Origin: Rubrobacter sp.
Lineage (GTDB): Bacteria; Actinomycetota; Rubrobacteria; Rubrobacterales; Rubrobacteraceae
Assembly: GCA_016781725.1 (NCBI GenBank)
Contig: JADDPU010000020.1
Coordinates: forward strand, 1 to 5,537
Direction of reading: 5' to 3'
Length of the DNA: 5,537 nt
The position numbers and the translations under genes are program-made. This document shows, in pieces, positions 1-5,537 of this stretch. Each line of letters starts with the position of its first letter. The first letter of the stretch is position 1. The notes under the pieces are model-generated. The model did no database searches, was not told where the DNA came from, and saw only the letters and a program-made list of their open reading frames with translations.

Positions 1-1
1 G

Positions 2-79
2 GAGAAGACCCTGAAGTGGTTCGCGGGCCGCCAGGCCGACCCGCGGGCGCCCTCCGCGGGCCGGCGCGGGGGGCCTTAA
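2..79 (+). CDS. C-terminal end of an unidentified protein (partial, left edge)
   Basis: In frame 2 the plus strand reads about 25 codons beginning EKTLKWFAGRQADPR and ending at a TAA at 77-79. Nearly every codon ends in G or C, as expected of a real gene in this GC-rich DNA, and the competing frame 1 does not show this bias. The tail is rich in Arg, Gly and Pro and looks like a disordered C-terminus. The gene would converge on thrB, with stop codons only 26 bases apart. The visible part is too short to assign a family or function. A minus-strand reading that starts at a GTG near position 84 is also open, so the call is tentative. Confidence 0.45.
   Translation, partial: EKTLKWFAGRQADPRAPSAGRRGGP
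40..60. terminator. GC-only hairpin near the convergent gene ends (possible terminator)
   Basis: The arm cccgcgg (40-46) can pair with ccgcggg (54-60) in a 7-bp stem around a 7-base loop. It lies at the end of the left-edge reading frame and about 45 bases past the thrB stop, a place where a convergent pair could end transcription. No T-run follows on either strand. Such hairpins also occur by chance in GC-rich coding DNA, so this is weak. Confidence 0.2.
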
Positions 80-105
80 GGTTGCCACGGAAGGGCTCGG
101 GGGAG

Positions 106-1038
106 CTAGAAGACGGGTTCCAGGGTCGGGGCGGCTACCTCTCCCGGCGGCTCGACCCTGGCGCCCGCGAGGTCTATGTCGAGCTTCCACGACGCCGCGG
201 TCACGCCGCGCGCTTCGAAGGCTGCCCGCATCGCGGGCGCGACGTCCGGGGCGTGTGCTTCGGGGGTGAAGGCGAGGACGGTAGGCCCGGAACCAGAGAG
301 GCAGGCGCCGTAGGCACCGTTCGCCAGCGCCGCCTCTATGACGTCTTCGAGGCCTGGGATGAGGTGGGACCTGTAAGGCTGGTGCAGCCTGTCCTGCATG
401 GCCACCCGCAAGAGGTCGTACTCGCCGGTCGCCAGGGCGCCTAGCAGGAGCCCCGAGCGGCCGACGTTGAAGGCGGCGTCGCGGTGGGGTACGAGGTCGG
501 GGAGGGCGCGGCGGGCCGCGGTGGTCGAGACGGCGAAGTCGGGGACGGCGACGACAGCCTTGAGGTTCTTGGGCTCGAGGCGTACGGCGCTGATGCTCCC
601 CGAGGTCATGGTGCCGATTACGAGGCCGCCGAGGAGGGCAGGGGCTGCGTTGTCCGGGTGGCCGTCCAGCTCGCAGACGATGTTGAGGAGGTCGGGGGCG
701 GCGATCTGGCCGCCGAAGAGGTCGTTGGCGGCGATGATCCCGCCGACCAGGGCCGCGGCGCTCCCGCCAAGGCCCCTGATCGGGGGTATCTCGTTCTCCT
801 GCACGAGGTGGAAGTGGACGTCCGACTCGCCGACGAGCTCGGCCACGAACCGGGCGGCCCTGTAGGCCGGGTGCTCGGGCCCGCGCGGGATCAGGTCGGC
901 GCCGGTGCCGCGGACCTCCACCTGCGGGTGGGAAGCCCTGTCGAGCCCGATCCGCGTGCCCAAAGAGAGCGCCAGCCCGACCGCGTCGTAGCCCGGTCCC
1001 AGGTTCGCGGAGGTAGCCGGGACGCGGACGGAGATCAC
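106..1038 (-). CDS. thrB: Homoserine kinase (ThrB), GHMP kinase family
   Basis: This 310-residue cytoplasmic enzyme phosphorylates L-homoserine with ATP to give O-phospho-L-homoserine, the substrate of ThrC. The GHMP-kinase layout is visible in order: the N-terminal PATSANLGPGYDAVGLAL (residues 7-24), the ATP/Mg phosphate-binding loop IRGLGGSAAA (87-96), the conserved HPDNAAPAL (127-135), and the C-terminal glycine motif LSGSGPTVLAF (247-257). The length is normal for the family, with a short Pro/Glu-rich tail after about residue 290. The GTG start at 1038 is chosen because homology begins immediately after it, it overlaps the thrC stop as GTGA, and GGAGAGG lies 8 bases upstream. The frame stays open for 340 codons further upstream, but that stretch overlaps thrC out of frame and is not coding. 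One oddity is that the loop reads GLGGSAA where most relatives have GLGSSAA. The thrC-thrB order is common in actinobacteria. Confidence 0.96.
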   Translation of the reverse strand: MISVRVPATSANLGPGYDAVGLALSLGTRIGLDRASHPQVEVRGTGADLIPRGPEHPAYRAARFVAELVGESDVHFHLVQENEIPPIRGLGGSAAALVGGIIAANDLFGGQIAAPDLLNIVCELDGHPDNAAPALLGGLVIGTMTSGSISAVRLEPKNLKAVVAVPDFAVSTTAARRALPDLVPHRDAAFNVGRSGLLLGALATGEYDLLRVAMQDRLHQPYRSHLIPGLEDVIEAALANGAYGACLSGSGPTVLAFTPEAHAPDVAPAMRAAFEARGVTAASWKLDIDLAGARVEPPGEVAAPTLEPVF

Positions 1039-2111
1039 GGCATGAACCTCTCCATCTCTCCTGCGACCGCCTCGAACGTCGCCGGGACGGGCTCGGGAAG
1101 ACGCGTACGGCCCAGGATCACGTCTGGGTCCTTGAGCCCGTGCCCGGTTAGCACGCTCACGACCACGCCCTCGGGTCCCCGTCCCTCTCCGGCGAGCTTC
1201 AAGAGGCCGGCGACGCCCGCGGCCGAGGCCGGTTCGCAGAAGACGCCCTCCTCGCGGGCGAGAAGCTCCTGGGCGGCCAGGATCTCCTCGTCCGTCACGC
1301 TCTCGATGGCGCCGCCCGACTCGCGCGCGGCGGCGAGGGCCCCCTCCCCGCTCGCCGGGGAGCCGATGCGGATGGCGCTCGCCACCGTCTCCGGGCTCTC
1401 GAAGTCGTGGCCGGCGACCAGGGGGGAGGCGCCCTCGGCCTGAAAACCGAGCATGCGGGGTGCGCCTCCCGCCTCCCCGGCCTCCCGCCACTCGGAGAAG
1501 CCCTTCCAGTAGGAGGTGATGTTCCCGGCGTTCCCGACGGGCAGGGCCAGGGCGTCGGGGGGGTGGCCGAGGGCTTCGGTGACCTCGAAGGCCGCCGTCT
1601 TCTGGCCCTCGATGCGGTCCTGGTTCACGGAGTTTACCAGGGTGACGTCGCCGAGTTCCTCGGCGATCCTCTTGGAGAGCTTCAGGGCGGCGTCGAAGTT
1701 GCCCTCTATCTGGATTATCTTCGCCCCGTGCGCGAGGACCTGGACTGCCTTGCCTAGCGCGATCTTGCCCACGGGCACCACTACGAAGCAGCCCACGCCG
1801 GCCCTCGCCGCGTAGGCGGAGGCCGAGGCGGCGGTGTTGCCGGTCGAGGCGCACACGCAGGCGCGGCTGCCGGCGGCGACGGCCCGGCTCATGGCAACCG
1901 TCATGCCCCGGTCCTTGAAGGAGGCAGTCGGGTTCATCCCCTCGAACTTCAGGTAGAGGCGGGCGCCCACCCTCTCGGAGAGGCTCGAAGCCTCGATCAG
2001 GGGCGTCTCGCCCTCGCCCAAGGTGGCTATCGCCCGGTCCGGGATCTCCGGCAGCCACTCCCGATACTTCTTGATCACGCCCTGTCTGGATGCCTGCGAC
2101 TGAATGTCCAA
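1035..2111 (-). CDS. thrC: Threonine synthase (ThrC), PLP-dependent
   Basis: Threonine synthase converts O-phospho-L-homoserine and water to L-threonine and phosphate, the final step of the pathway. The 358-residue protein has the short actinobacterial form (about 360 residues) and closely follows, from memory, the Mycobacterium ThrC. Visible motifs are LGEGETPLIEA (31-41), NPTASFKDRGM with the PLP-binding Lys at 66 (60-70), CASTGNTAASASAYAARAG (87-105), VNSVNQDRIEGQKTAAFE (159-176), the PLP-phosphate loop PVGNAGNITSYWKG (191-204), AIRIGSPAS (246-254), CEPASAAG (292-299) and LTGHGLKDPD (321-330). Translation probably starts at the TTG at 2111. GAAAGG lies about 11 bases upstream, and family members carry roughly ten residues before the GVIKKYR segment. 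A GTG at 2080 is a weaker alternative. The stop overlaps the thrB start by 4 bases. No homoserine dehydrogenase gene lies directly upstream, so thrC probably has its own promoter in the preceding gap. Confidence 0.97.
   Translation of the reverse strand: MDIQSQASRQGVIKKYREWLPEIPDRAIATLGEGETPLIEASSLSERVGARLYLKFEGMNPTASFKDRGMTVAMSRAVAAGSRACVCASTGNTAASASAYAARAGVGCFVVVPVGKIALGKAVQVLAHGAKIIQIEGNFDAALKLSKRIAEELGDVTLVNSVNQDRIEGQKTAAFEVTEALGHPPDALALPVGNAGNITSYWKGFSEWREAGEAGGAPRMLGFQAEGASPLVAGHDFESPETVASAIRIGSPASGEGALAAARESGGAIESVTDEEILAAQELLAREEGVFCEPASAAGVAGLLKLAGEGRGPEGVVVSVLTGHGLKDPDVILGRTRLPEPVPATFEAVAGEMERFMP
1047..1053 (-). promoter_or_regulatory. Ribosome binding site of thrB inside thrC
   Basis: On the minus strand this reads GGAGAGG, a strong Shine-Dalgarno match, 8 bases before the GTG at 1038. 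It lies in the last codons of thrC and fixes the thrB start. Together with the GTGA overlap it points to translational coupling. Confidence 0.7.
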
Positions 2112-2169
2112 AGCGAGCCGTGCCTTTCGTTGGGGAGGGGTCTCTGGAAGCGAGGGTCCCGGCGCCCGA

Positions 2170-2199
2170 AAGCTACCACGCCGGGGGTTTGCGTTTCAA
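2170..2199 (-). promoter_or_regulatory. Candidate promoter of thrC-thrB
   Basis: In the gap between the sulfotransferase and thrC, the minus strand shows TTGAAA (2199-2194), then 18 bases, then TAGCTT (2175-2170) preceded by TGG. This resembles a -35 element with an extended -10 element. It would give a leader of roughly 50 bases before the TTG start. I see no leader peptide, attenuator or riboswitch in that leader. The -10 match is only partial, so confidence is low. Confidence 0.3.
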
Positions 2200-2219
2200 G
2201 GACTCGGTCGCCGAGGACC
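2200..2219. other. Imperfect hairpin after the sulfotransferase gene
   Basis: The arms ctcgg (2203-2207) and ccgag (2211-2215) pair around a 3-base loop, and gg/cc can add two pairs beyond a small internal loop. The element lies about 8 bases past the minus-strand sulfotransferase stop, where a terminator would be expected. No T-run follows, and it overlaps the upstream side of the candidate thrC promoter. It could be a weak terminator or chance. Confidence 0.2.
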
Positions 2220-2226
2220 GGGCGGA

Positions 2227-3240
2227 TCAGGGATAGAATTCCCGGAGGAGAGGGGCGGTTATCTCCTCGACTATCCTCACCTGCTCGGGGGTGAGTTCCT
2301 CCTGCCATCCGCCGGGCGTCGCCTTGCGGTAGAACTTGCCCTCCCCTTTCTCTGCTTTGGGGACGTTCTCCCAGGAATGCTTCTCGACGACTCGGGCGAG
2401 GCGTTCCTCGCCTACGGGGATCGCCAGCTCCGCGCACAGGCGTCGCATGGTGCCCAGCGTGTCGGACCTTAGATCTTCGTACCTGACCAGAGCCTTGAGA
2501 CCCTCGTGGGCGTCGTAGGCCCGCTTGGCGTTCGTGATCTGCCGCAGGTACGACTTGGAGCGACGGTTCACGAAGACGTCTGGCTTCCTCTCCGAGAGGG
2601 TCCTTCGCCCCGGGGCCCTGCTCGGCGTCTCGTTCATCCAGGCGCCCTCCTTAGTGGCGTCGAGTGCCGACGACGCCACGTCCCTCGGGTCGCGTACCAG
2701 GAGCACCATGCGGCTCTCGGGCAGAGCCTCCATCATAAGGGGAGCGCCAGCACCCCCGTCGGGCTCTTTCACCAGGAGGAACTGGCCGGCCTTAAGCGAT
2801 GGGTTGCAGGCCGAGGCGGCGTCGAGGACGAAGTTTCGTATGGAGGAGATCCAGGACTCCCGCGTCGGGTTGCCCATGACGAAGTTCGTCGAGTCGAGCT
2901 GCTCCTCGAGGGCGCTCTCGAGGAACCCGCCGAACAGCTTCGCGACCTTGGGTTCCTCCCAGGTCTCGCCCGGCGCGAGGTCCTCCATCATGCTCCTCAG
3001 CCAGGTGCTCCCGCTCCGGCTGGTGCAGAAGATCCAGACGATCTTCGCCGGATCTACCCGCCCGGACCGGGCGCCCCCACCGGCGGGGTTCGTCCCGAGC
3101 CCGGCTCCCCTGAGGCGCGCCCTGTGAAGGCCGCCCTTCAACCGCAGGTAACCTTGCCTGAGATGCGTGTTGCCTTTGACCAAGCCCTTGAACGAGCGCC
3201 AGGTCCCGCGCGCAAAGCTCCTCAAGCCCGCCACCGGCAC
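2227..3240 (-). CDS. PAPS-dependent sulfotransferase family protein
   Basis: The 337-residue protein probably transfers a sulfate group from PAPS to a hydroxyl (or amine) acceptor in the cytoplasm. The first strand and 5'-phosphosulfate loop read KIVWIFCTSRSGSTWLR (residues 66-82). A family-like VKEPDGG follows (157-163), then the 3'-phosphate-binding strand MVLLVRDPRDVASSALDA (178-195). The conserved VRYEDLRSD is at 252-260, and a late RKATPGGWQEELT (305-317) matches the C-terminal R-x-G-x-W region. The acceptor cannot be read from sequence. Residues 1-64 form an unusual Arg/Gly/Lys-rich extension without a membrane segment. The start is a GTG at 3240 with TTGAGG 7 bases upstream; a second GTG at 3234 with GAGG 6 bases upstream is nearly as good. 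It is divergent from the deoxysugar genes, which suggests a glycan acceptor, but this is inference. Confidence 0.88.
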   Translation of the reverse strand: MPVAGLRSFARGTWRSFKGLVKGNTHLRQGYLRLKGGLHRARLRGAGLGTNPAGGGARSGRVDPAKIVWIFCTSRSGSTWLRSMMEDLAPGETWEEPKVAKLFGGFLESALEEQLDSTNFVMGNPTRESWISSIRNFVLDAASACNPSLKAGQFLLVKEPDGGAGAPLMMEALPESRMVLLVRDPRDVASSALDATKEGAWMNETPSRAPGRRTLSERKPDVFVNRRSKSYLRQITNAKRAYDAHEGLKALVRYEDLRSDTLGTMRRLCAELAIPVGEERLARVVEKHSWENVPKAEKGEGKFYRKATPGGWQEELTPEQVRIVEEITAPLLREFYP

Positions 3241-3277
3241 CCTCGAACCTCAAGTACAGTTCGCATGATCGGCAGCC

Positions 3278-3286
3278 ATTCTAGCA
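3278..3286 (-). promoter_or_regulatory. Candidate extended -10 promoter of the sulfotransferase gene
   Basis: On the minus strand this reads TGCTAGAAT. TAGAAT matches the TATAAT consensus at five of six positions, and TG sits one base before it, as in extended -10 promoters. No convincing -35 element is seen 16-19 bases upstream, which fits the extended -10 type. Transcription would start near 3271, giving a leader of about 30 bases before the GTG at 3240. Confidence 0.4.
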
Positions 3287-3327
3287 AAGGAGCGAGCCGG
3301 CCTTTGGCTGCGTACGCTGAGGAGCCG

Positions 3328-3356
3328 TGGCGACCACACCGCCCATCTAGTAAATT
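3328..3356 (+). promoter_or_regulatory. Weak candidate promoter of the rfb operon
   Basis: An AT-rich island (ctagtaaattaggg, 3347-3360) stands out from the GC-rich background about 50 bases before rfbB. TAAATT (3351-3356) could serve as a -10 element. The hexamer 17 bases upstream, tggcga, is a poor -35 match. The position is right for the plus-strand operon, but the sequence support is slight. Confidence 0.25.
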
Positions 3357-3379
3357 AGGGAAAGACCCACGGTTCGGCA

Positions 3380-3394
3380 CCGGCGCAAGGCCGG
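3380..3394 (+). other. Small hairpin beside the rfbB ribosome binding site
   Basis: CCGGC (3380-3384) can pair with GCCGG (3390-3394) around the loop GCAAG. The hairpin ends 2 bases before the AGAGG Shine-Dalgarno sequence at 3397-3401 (spacer 4 bases to the ATG). It could influence translation of rfbB. With only five pairs it may also be chance. Confidence 0.25.
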
Positions 3395-3405
3395 ATAGAG
3401 GTGCG

Positions 3406-4488
3406 ATGTCAGAAGAACACAAACAGACTATCCTGGTAACCGGCGGCGCCGGCTTTATAGGCGGCAACTTTGTCCTGGATCTGGTCGGCTCCGGGACTTT
3501 CAGGGTGATAAACCTGGATGCCCTGACCTACGCGGGTAACCTCGACACCCTCCTCCCCGTCTCGGAAGACCCCAACCACCTCTTCGTGCGCGGGAGGATA
3601 GGGGACAGAGACCTGGTAGATGGGTTGCTGGCCGAATATAGGCCCGGGGCAGTCGTGAACTTCGCGGCGGAGACCCACGTGGACCGCTCCATAGACGGTC
3701 CCGGGGCCTTCGTGAGGACTAACGTAGTCGAGACCGGCGAGCTCCTCGAGGCGGTGCTCTCTTACTGGGGCGGCCTCGAGGGCGAGGAGCGCGTGGGGTT
3801 CCGCTTCCTTCACGTCTCCACGGACGAGGTCTACGGGACTTTGGGGCCCACCGGGTCCTTTACGGAGGAGAGTGCCTACAGGCCGAACTCGCCCTACGCG
3901 GCCTCCAAGGCGGCCTCAGACCATTTGGTCCGGGCGTACCACCACACCTACGGTCTGCCTACCCTGACCACCAACTGCTCCAACAACTACGGGCCCTACC
4001 AGTTCCCCGAGAAGCTGATCCCCTTGATGATCTACAACGCCCTCAGGGGCGAGCCGCTCCCGGTCTACGGCGACGGCCGCCAGGTGAGGGACTGGCTCTA
4101 CGTGAAGGACCACTGCCGGGCCGTCATGACGGTCCTCGAGGAGGGCCGGGTCGGGGAGGTCTACAACGTCGGCGGCCACAACGAGCGGACGAACCTAGAG
4201 GTGGTGCGCACGGTGTGTTCTCTGCTGGACGAGCTGGCCCCCGACTCGCCCCACGCTCCGCACGCCTCGCTCATCACCTTCGTCGAGGACCGGCCCGGCC
4301 ACGACAGGCGCTACGCGATAGATGCTGGCAAGATCGAGCGTGAGCTAGGCTGGACACCCAACGAGACCTTCGAGAGCGGGCTGGAGAAGACCGTGCGCTG
4401 GTACCTGGAGAACAGGGCGTGGTGCGAGGGCGTGCTCTCGGGGGCCTACCAGGGCCAGCGACTGGGCCTGGGGGCACGCAACTCGTGA
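3406..4488 (+). CDS. rfbB: dTDP-glucose 4,6-dehydratase (RmlB/RfbB)
   Basis: This enzyme uses bound NAD to convert dTDP-glucose to dTDP-4-keto-6-deoxyglucose, the second step of dTDP-rhamnose and other deoxysugar synthesis. The 360-residue protein is an extended short-chain dehydrogenase of normal family length. It shows the NAD-binding TGGAGFIGGNF (12-22), the substrate loop LDALTYAGN (37-45), AAETHVDRSI (87-96), the catalytic STDEVYG with Thr139-Asp140-Glu141 (138-144), the YxxxK pair Tyr164/Lys168 in SPYAASKAASDH, NNYGPYQFPEKLIP (193-206) and DRPGHDRRYAID (295-306). The ATG at 3406 is preceded by AGAGG. The frame is open far upstream, but that stretch is antisense to the sulfotransferase. 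At least nine AGG and five ATA codons occur, matching the host-like style of the window. It overlaps rfbA by 4 bases (GTGA). Confidence 0.97.
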   Translation: MSEEHKQTILVTGGAGFIGGNFVLDLVGSGTFRVINLDALTYAGNLDTLLPVSEDPNHLFVRGRIGDRDLVDGLLAEYRPGAVVNFAAETHVDRSIDGPGAFVRTNVVETGELLEAVLSYWGGLEGEERVGFRFLHVSTDEVYGTLGPTGSFTEESAYRPNSPYAASKAASDHLVRAYHHTYGLPTLTTNCSNNYGPYQFPEKLIPLMIYNALRGEPLPVYGDGRQVRDWLYVKDHCRAVMTVLEEGRVGEVYNVGGHNERTNLEVVRTVCSLLDELAPDSPHAPHASLITFVEDRPGHDRRYAIDAGKIERELGWTPNETFESGLEKTVRWYLENRAWCEGVLSGAYQGQRLGLGARNS

Positions 4489-5414
4489 AGGGAATTTTGC
4501 TTGCGGGCGGGTTCGGTACCCGGCTCTACCCGCTAACCCTCGCGGTCAGCAAGCAGCTCCTGCCCGTCTACGACAAACCGATGATCTACTATCCTCTATC
4601 TACTCTGATGCTCGCCGGCATCCGCGACATACTAGTGATCTCGACCCCACACGACCTGCCCCGCTTCGAGGAGTTGCTCGGGGACGGCTCCGAGTGGGGC
4701 GTCAACTTCCGGTACGCCGAGCAGCCGAGGCCCGAAGGTCTGGCGCAAGCCTTCATCATCGGGCGAGATTTCGTGGGCTCGGAGAGCGTCTCGCTCATCC
4801 TGGGGGACAACATCTTCTACCGGCAGGGCTTCTCCGAGCTCCTGGAGCGGGCAACGACCCGGAAGGAGGGGGCTACCGTCTTCGGCTACTACGTCCGGGA
4901 CCCGAGGCGTTACGGGGTGATCGAGTTCAACCGGGACGGTGCCGTGCTCTCCATCGAGGAGAAGCCGGAGGAACCTCGCTCGCACTACGCCGTGACCGGA
5001 CTGTACTTCTACGACAATCAGGTCCTGGACATAGCGGCGAACCTCAAACCTTCGTGGCGGAACGAGTTGGAGATAACCGACGTAAACCTAGAGTACCTGA
5101 AGCGCGGCCAACTCAGGGTCGAGCTCCTGGGCCGCGGGGCGGCGTGGCTGGACGCCGGGACCCACGAGTCGCTGCTGCAGGCCGCTACCTACATCGAGAC
5201 CCTCGAGCTACGGCAGGGGTTGAAGATAGGCTGCCCGGAGGAGATCGCCTACCGCAAGGGCTACATAGACGCCGAGCAACTCGAGCGCCTGGCCCACCCG
5301 ATGCTGAAGAACAGCTACGGGCAGTACCTGCTCGAGCTTGTGAGAAGCGAGGAGTGGACGACGGGCGACGGAAGGTCCGATCACCATCGCCCACAAGCGG
5401 AGAGAAGAACGTAG
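4485..5414 (+). CDS. rfbA: Glucose-1-phosphate thymidylyltransferase (RmlA/RfbA)
   Basis: This enzyme joins glucose 1-phosphate and dTTP to make dTDP-glucose and pyrophosphate, and supplies the substrate of RmlB. The 309-residue protein shows the nucleotidyltransferase signature LAGGFGTRLYPLT (6-18, Arg13), SKQLLPVYDKPMIYYPL (22-38, Lys23), EQPRPEGLAQAF (79-90), the metal-site GDN (107-109, Asp108), IEEKP (157-161, Lys160), EITDVN (196-201) and WLDAGTHESLL (221-231, Asp223). The core ends with KNSYGQYLLEL (275-285), where relatives of about 290 residues usually stop. Some 24 further polar residues form an extra tail. The GTG start at 4485 overlaps the rfbB stop as GTGA, and the sequence matches the family from the first residue. 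Only a weak G-run lies upstream, so translation is probably coupled to rfbB. The family is commonly product-inhibited by dTDP-rhamnose; nothing in the sequence tests that here. Confidence 0.97.
   Translation: MKGILLAGGFGTRLYPLTLAVSKQLLPVYDKPMIYYPLSTLMLAGIRDILVISTPHDLPRFEELLGDGSEWGVNFRYAEQPRPEGLAQAFIIGRDFVGSESVSLILGDNIFYRQGFSELLERATTRKEGATVFGYYVRDPRRYGVIEFNRDGAVLSIEEKPEEPRSHYAVTGLYFYDNQVLDIAANLKPSWRNELEITDVNLEYLKRGQLRVELLGRGAAWLDAGTHESLLQAATYIETLELRQGLKIGCPEEIAYRKGYIDAEQLERLAHPMLKNSYGQYLLELVRSEEWTTGDGRSDHHRPQAERRT
5399..5404 (+). promoter_or_regulatory. Ribosome binding site of the last gene
   Basis: GGAGAG inside the end of rfbA stands 9 bases before the GTG at 5414. It supports the start chosen for the truncated downstream gene. 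Confidence 0.55.
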
Positions 5415-5537
5415 TGAAGGCCAAGACCCTTGCAACCCGTATACCCGAGGGCGCCCTTCCCCTTGCAAGGTCCGTCTACAGGATATACGAGCGGATCTTC
5501 TGCTGGTATACCGGGCTTGTGGGACCGACGGTACGTC
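5414..5537 (+). CDS. N-terminus of an unrecognised protein (partial, right edge)
   Basis: A GTG at 5414 shares one base with the rfbA TAG stop and has GGAGAG 9 bases upstream. The frame stays open for 41 codons to the window end. The peptide begins (M)KAKTLATRIPEGALP, continues LARSVYRIYERIF and then CWYTGLVGPTVR. It has no signal peptide or clear membrane segment, but the basic-aromatic middle stretch could be an amphipathic helix. The tight spacing indicates that it belongs to the rfb operon. It does not look like the start of RmlC (3,5-epimerase) or RmlD (reductase), which often follow rmlA and rmlB. A glycan-related enzyme is plausible from context only, and I do not recognise the family. 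Confidence 0.65.
   Translation, partial: MKAKTLATRIPEGALPLARSVYRIYERIFCWYTGLVGPTVR

Noticed and set aside
1..84. A possible minus-strand gene starting at a GTG near 84, downstream of thrB
   Set aside because: It lacks a Shine-Dalgarno sequence and has a less typical codon pattern, including an early TTA. The plus-strand frame ending at 77-79 has better G/C third positions. It is not fully excluded.
95..106. Short inverted repeat gctc/gagc at the thrB stop as a terminator
   Set aside because: The stem has only four pairs and no T-run, so it is likely chance.
484..1443. A 319-codon plus-strand open frame
   Set aside because: It is antisense to thrB and thrC, both strongly supported by motifs, and its composition (Gly, Ala, Asp, Val repeats) is typical of a shadow frame.
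1039..2058. A 340-codon open stretch in frame with and upstream of thrB, which would make a 650-residue fusion
   Set aside because: It lies on the same strand as thrC but in another frame, encodes low-complexity Arg/Gly/Pro sequence, and is explained by GC-rich DNA lacking stop codons. ThrB homology begins at the GTG at 1038.
3310..3317. Palindrome gcgtacgc as an operator
   Set aside because: A single 8-base palindrome in GC-rich DNA is expected by chance, and no regulator gene or second copy supports it. It is mentioned only as part of the control-region finding.
2506..3405. A 300-codon plus-strand opening in frame with rfbB
   Set aside because: It is antisense to the sulfotransferase, whose motifs are clear, and its translation resembles no protein. 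RmlB homology begins a few residues after the ATG at 3406, which has a ribosome binding site.
1..5537. CRISPR arrays, tRNA or rRNA genes, transposons, defence or phage genes
   Set aside because: I saw no spaced direct repeats, tRNA-like folds, transposase motifs or terminal inverted repeats. All large stretches are explained by the metabolic genes listed.

Overview
This window is GC-rich bacterial chromosomal DNA, probably from a high-GC actinobacterium. The codon style, with frequent AGG for Arg and ATA for Ile inside otherwise GC-ending codons (for example in rfbB), the many GTG/TTG starts and the Mycobacterium-like ThrC sequence suggest a deep-branching, Rubrobacter-like lineage. That placement is inference, because no rRNA or other marker gene is present.

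Layout from left to right: the extreme left edge (2-79, + strand) looks like the last 25 codons of a gene that converges on the threonine genes. Next, on the minus strand, come homoserine kinase (thrB, 106-1038) and threonine synthase (thrC, 1035-2111). These form a translationally coupled pair with a GTGA stop/start overlap, transcribed thrC then thrB. Together they catalyse the last two steps of threonine synthesis: homoserine to O-phosphohomoserine to threonine. A gap of about 115 bases with a plausible promoter separates thrC from a minus-strand PAPS-dependent sulfotransferase (2227-3240).

A divergent intergenic region (3241-3405) follows, holding promoter-like sequences. To its right a plus-strand nucleotide-sugar operon begins: rfbB/rmlB (dTDP-glucose 4,6-dehydratase, 3406-4488), rfbA/rmlA (glucose-1-phosphate thymidylyltransferase, 4485-5414), and the first 41 codons of an unrecognised gene (from 5414) that runs off the window. 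RmlA makes dTDP-glucose and RmlB converts it to dTDP-4-keto-6-deoxyglucose, the precursor of dTDP-rhamnose and other deoxysugars. These genes are packed with 4-base and 1-base overlaps, so they are almost certainly co-transcribed.

The window therefore spans a junction between amino-acid metabolism and a probable cell-surface glycan locus, with the sulfotransferase at the boundary. I see no CRISPR array, RNA gene, transposon or clear evidence of an undescribed system. The most interesting points are the sulfotransferase with its unusual basic N-terminal extension beside deoxysugar genes, and the unrecognised gene that directly follows rfbA.
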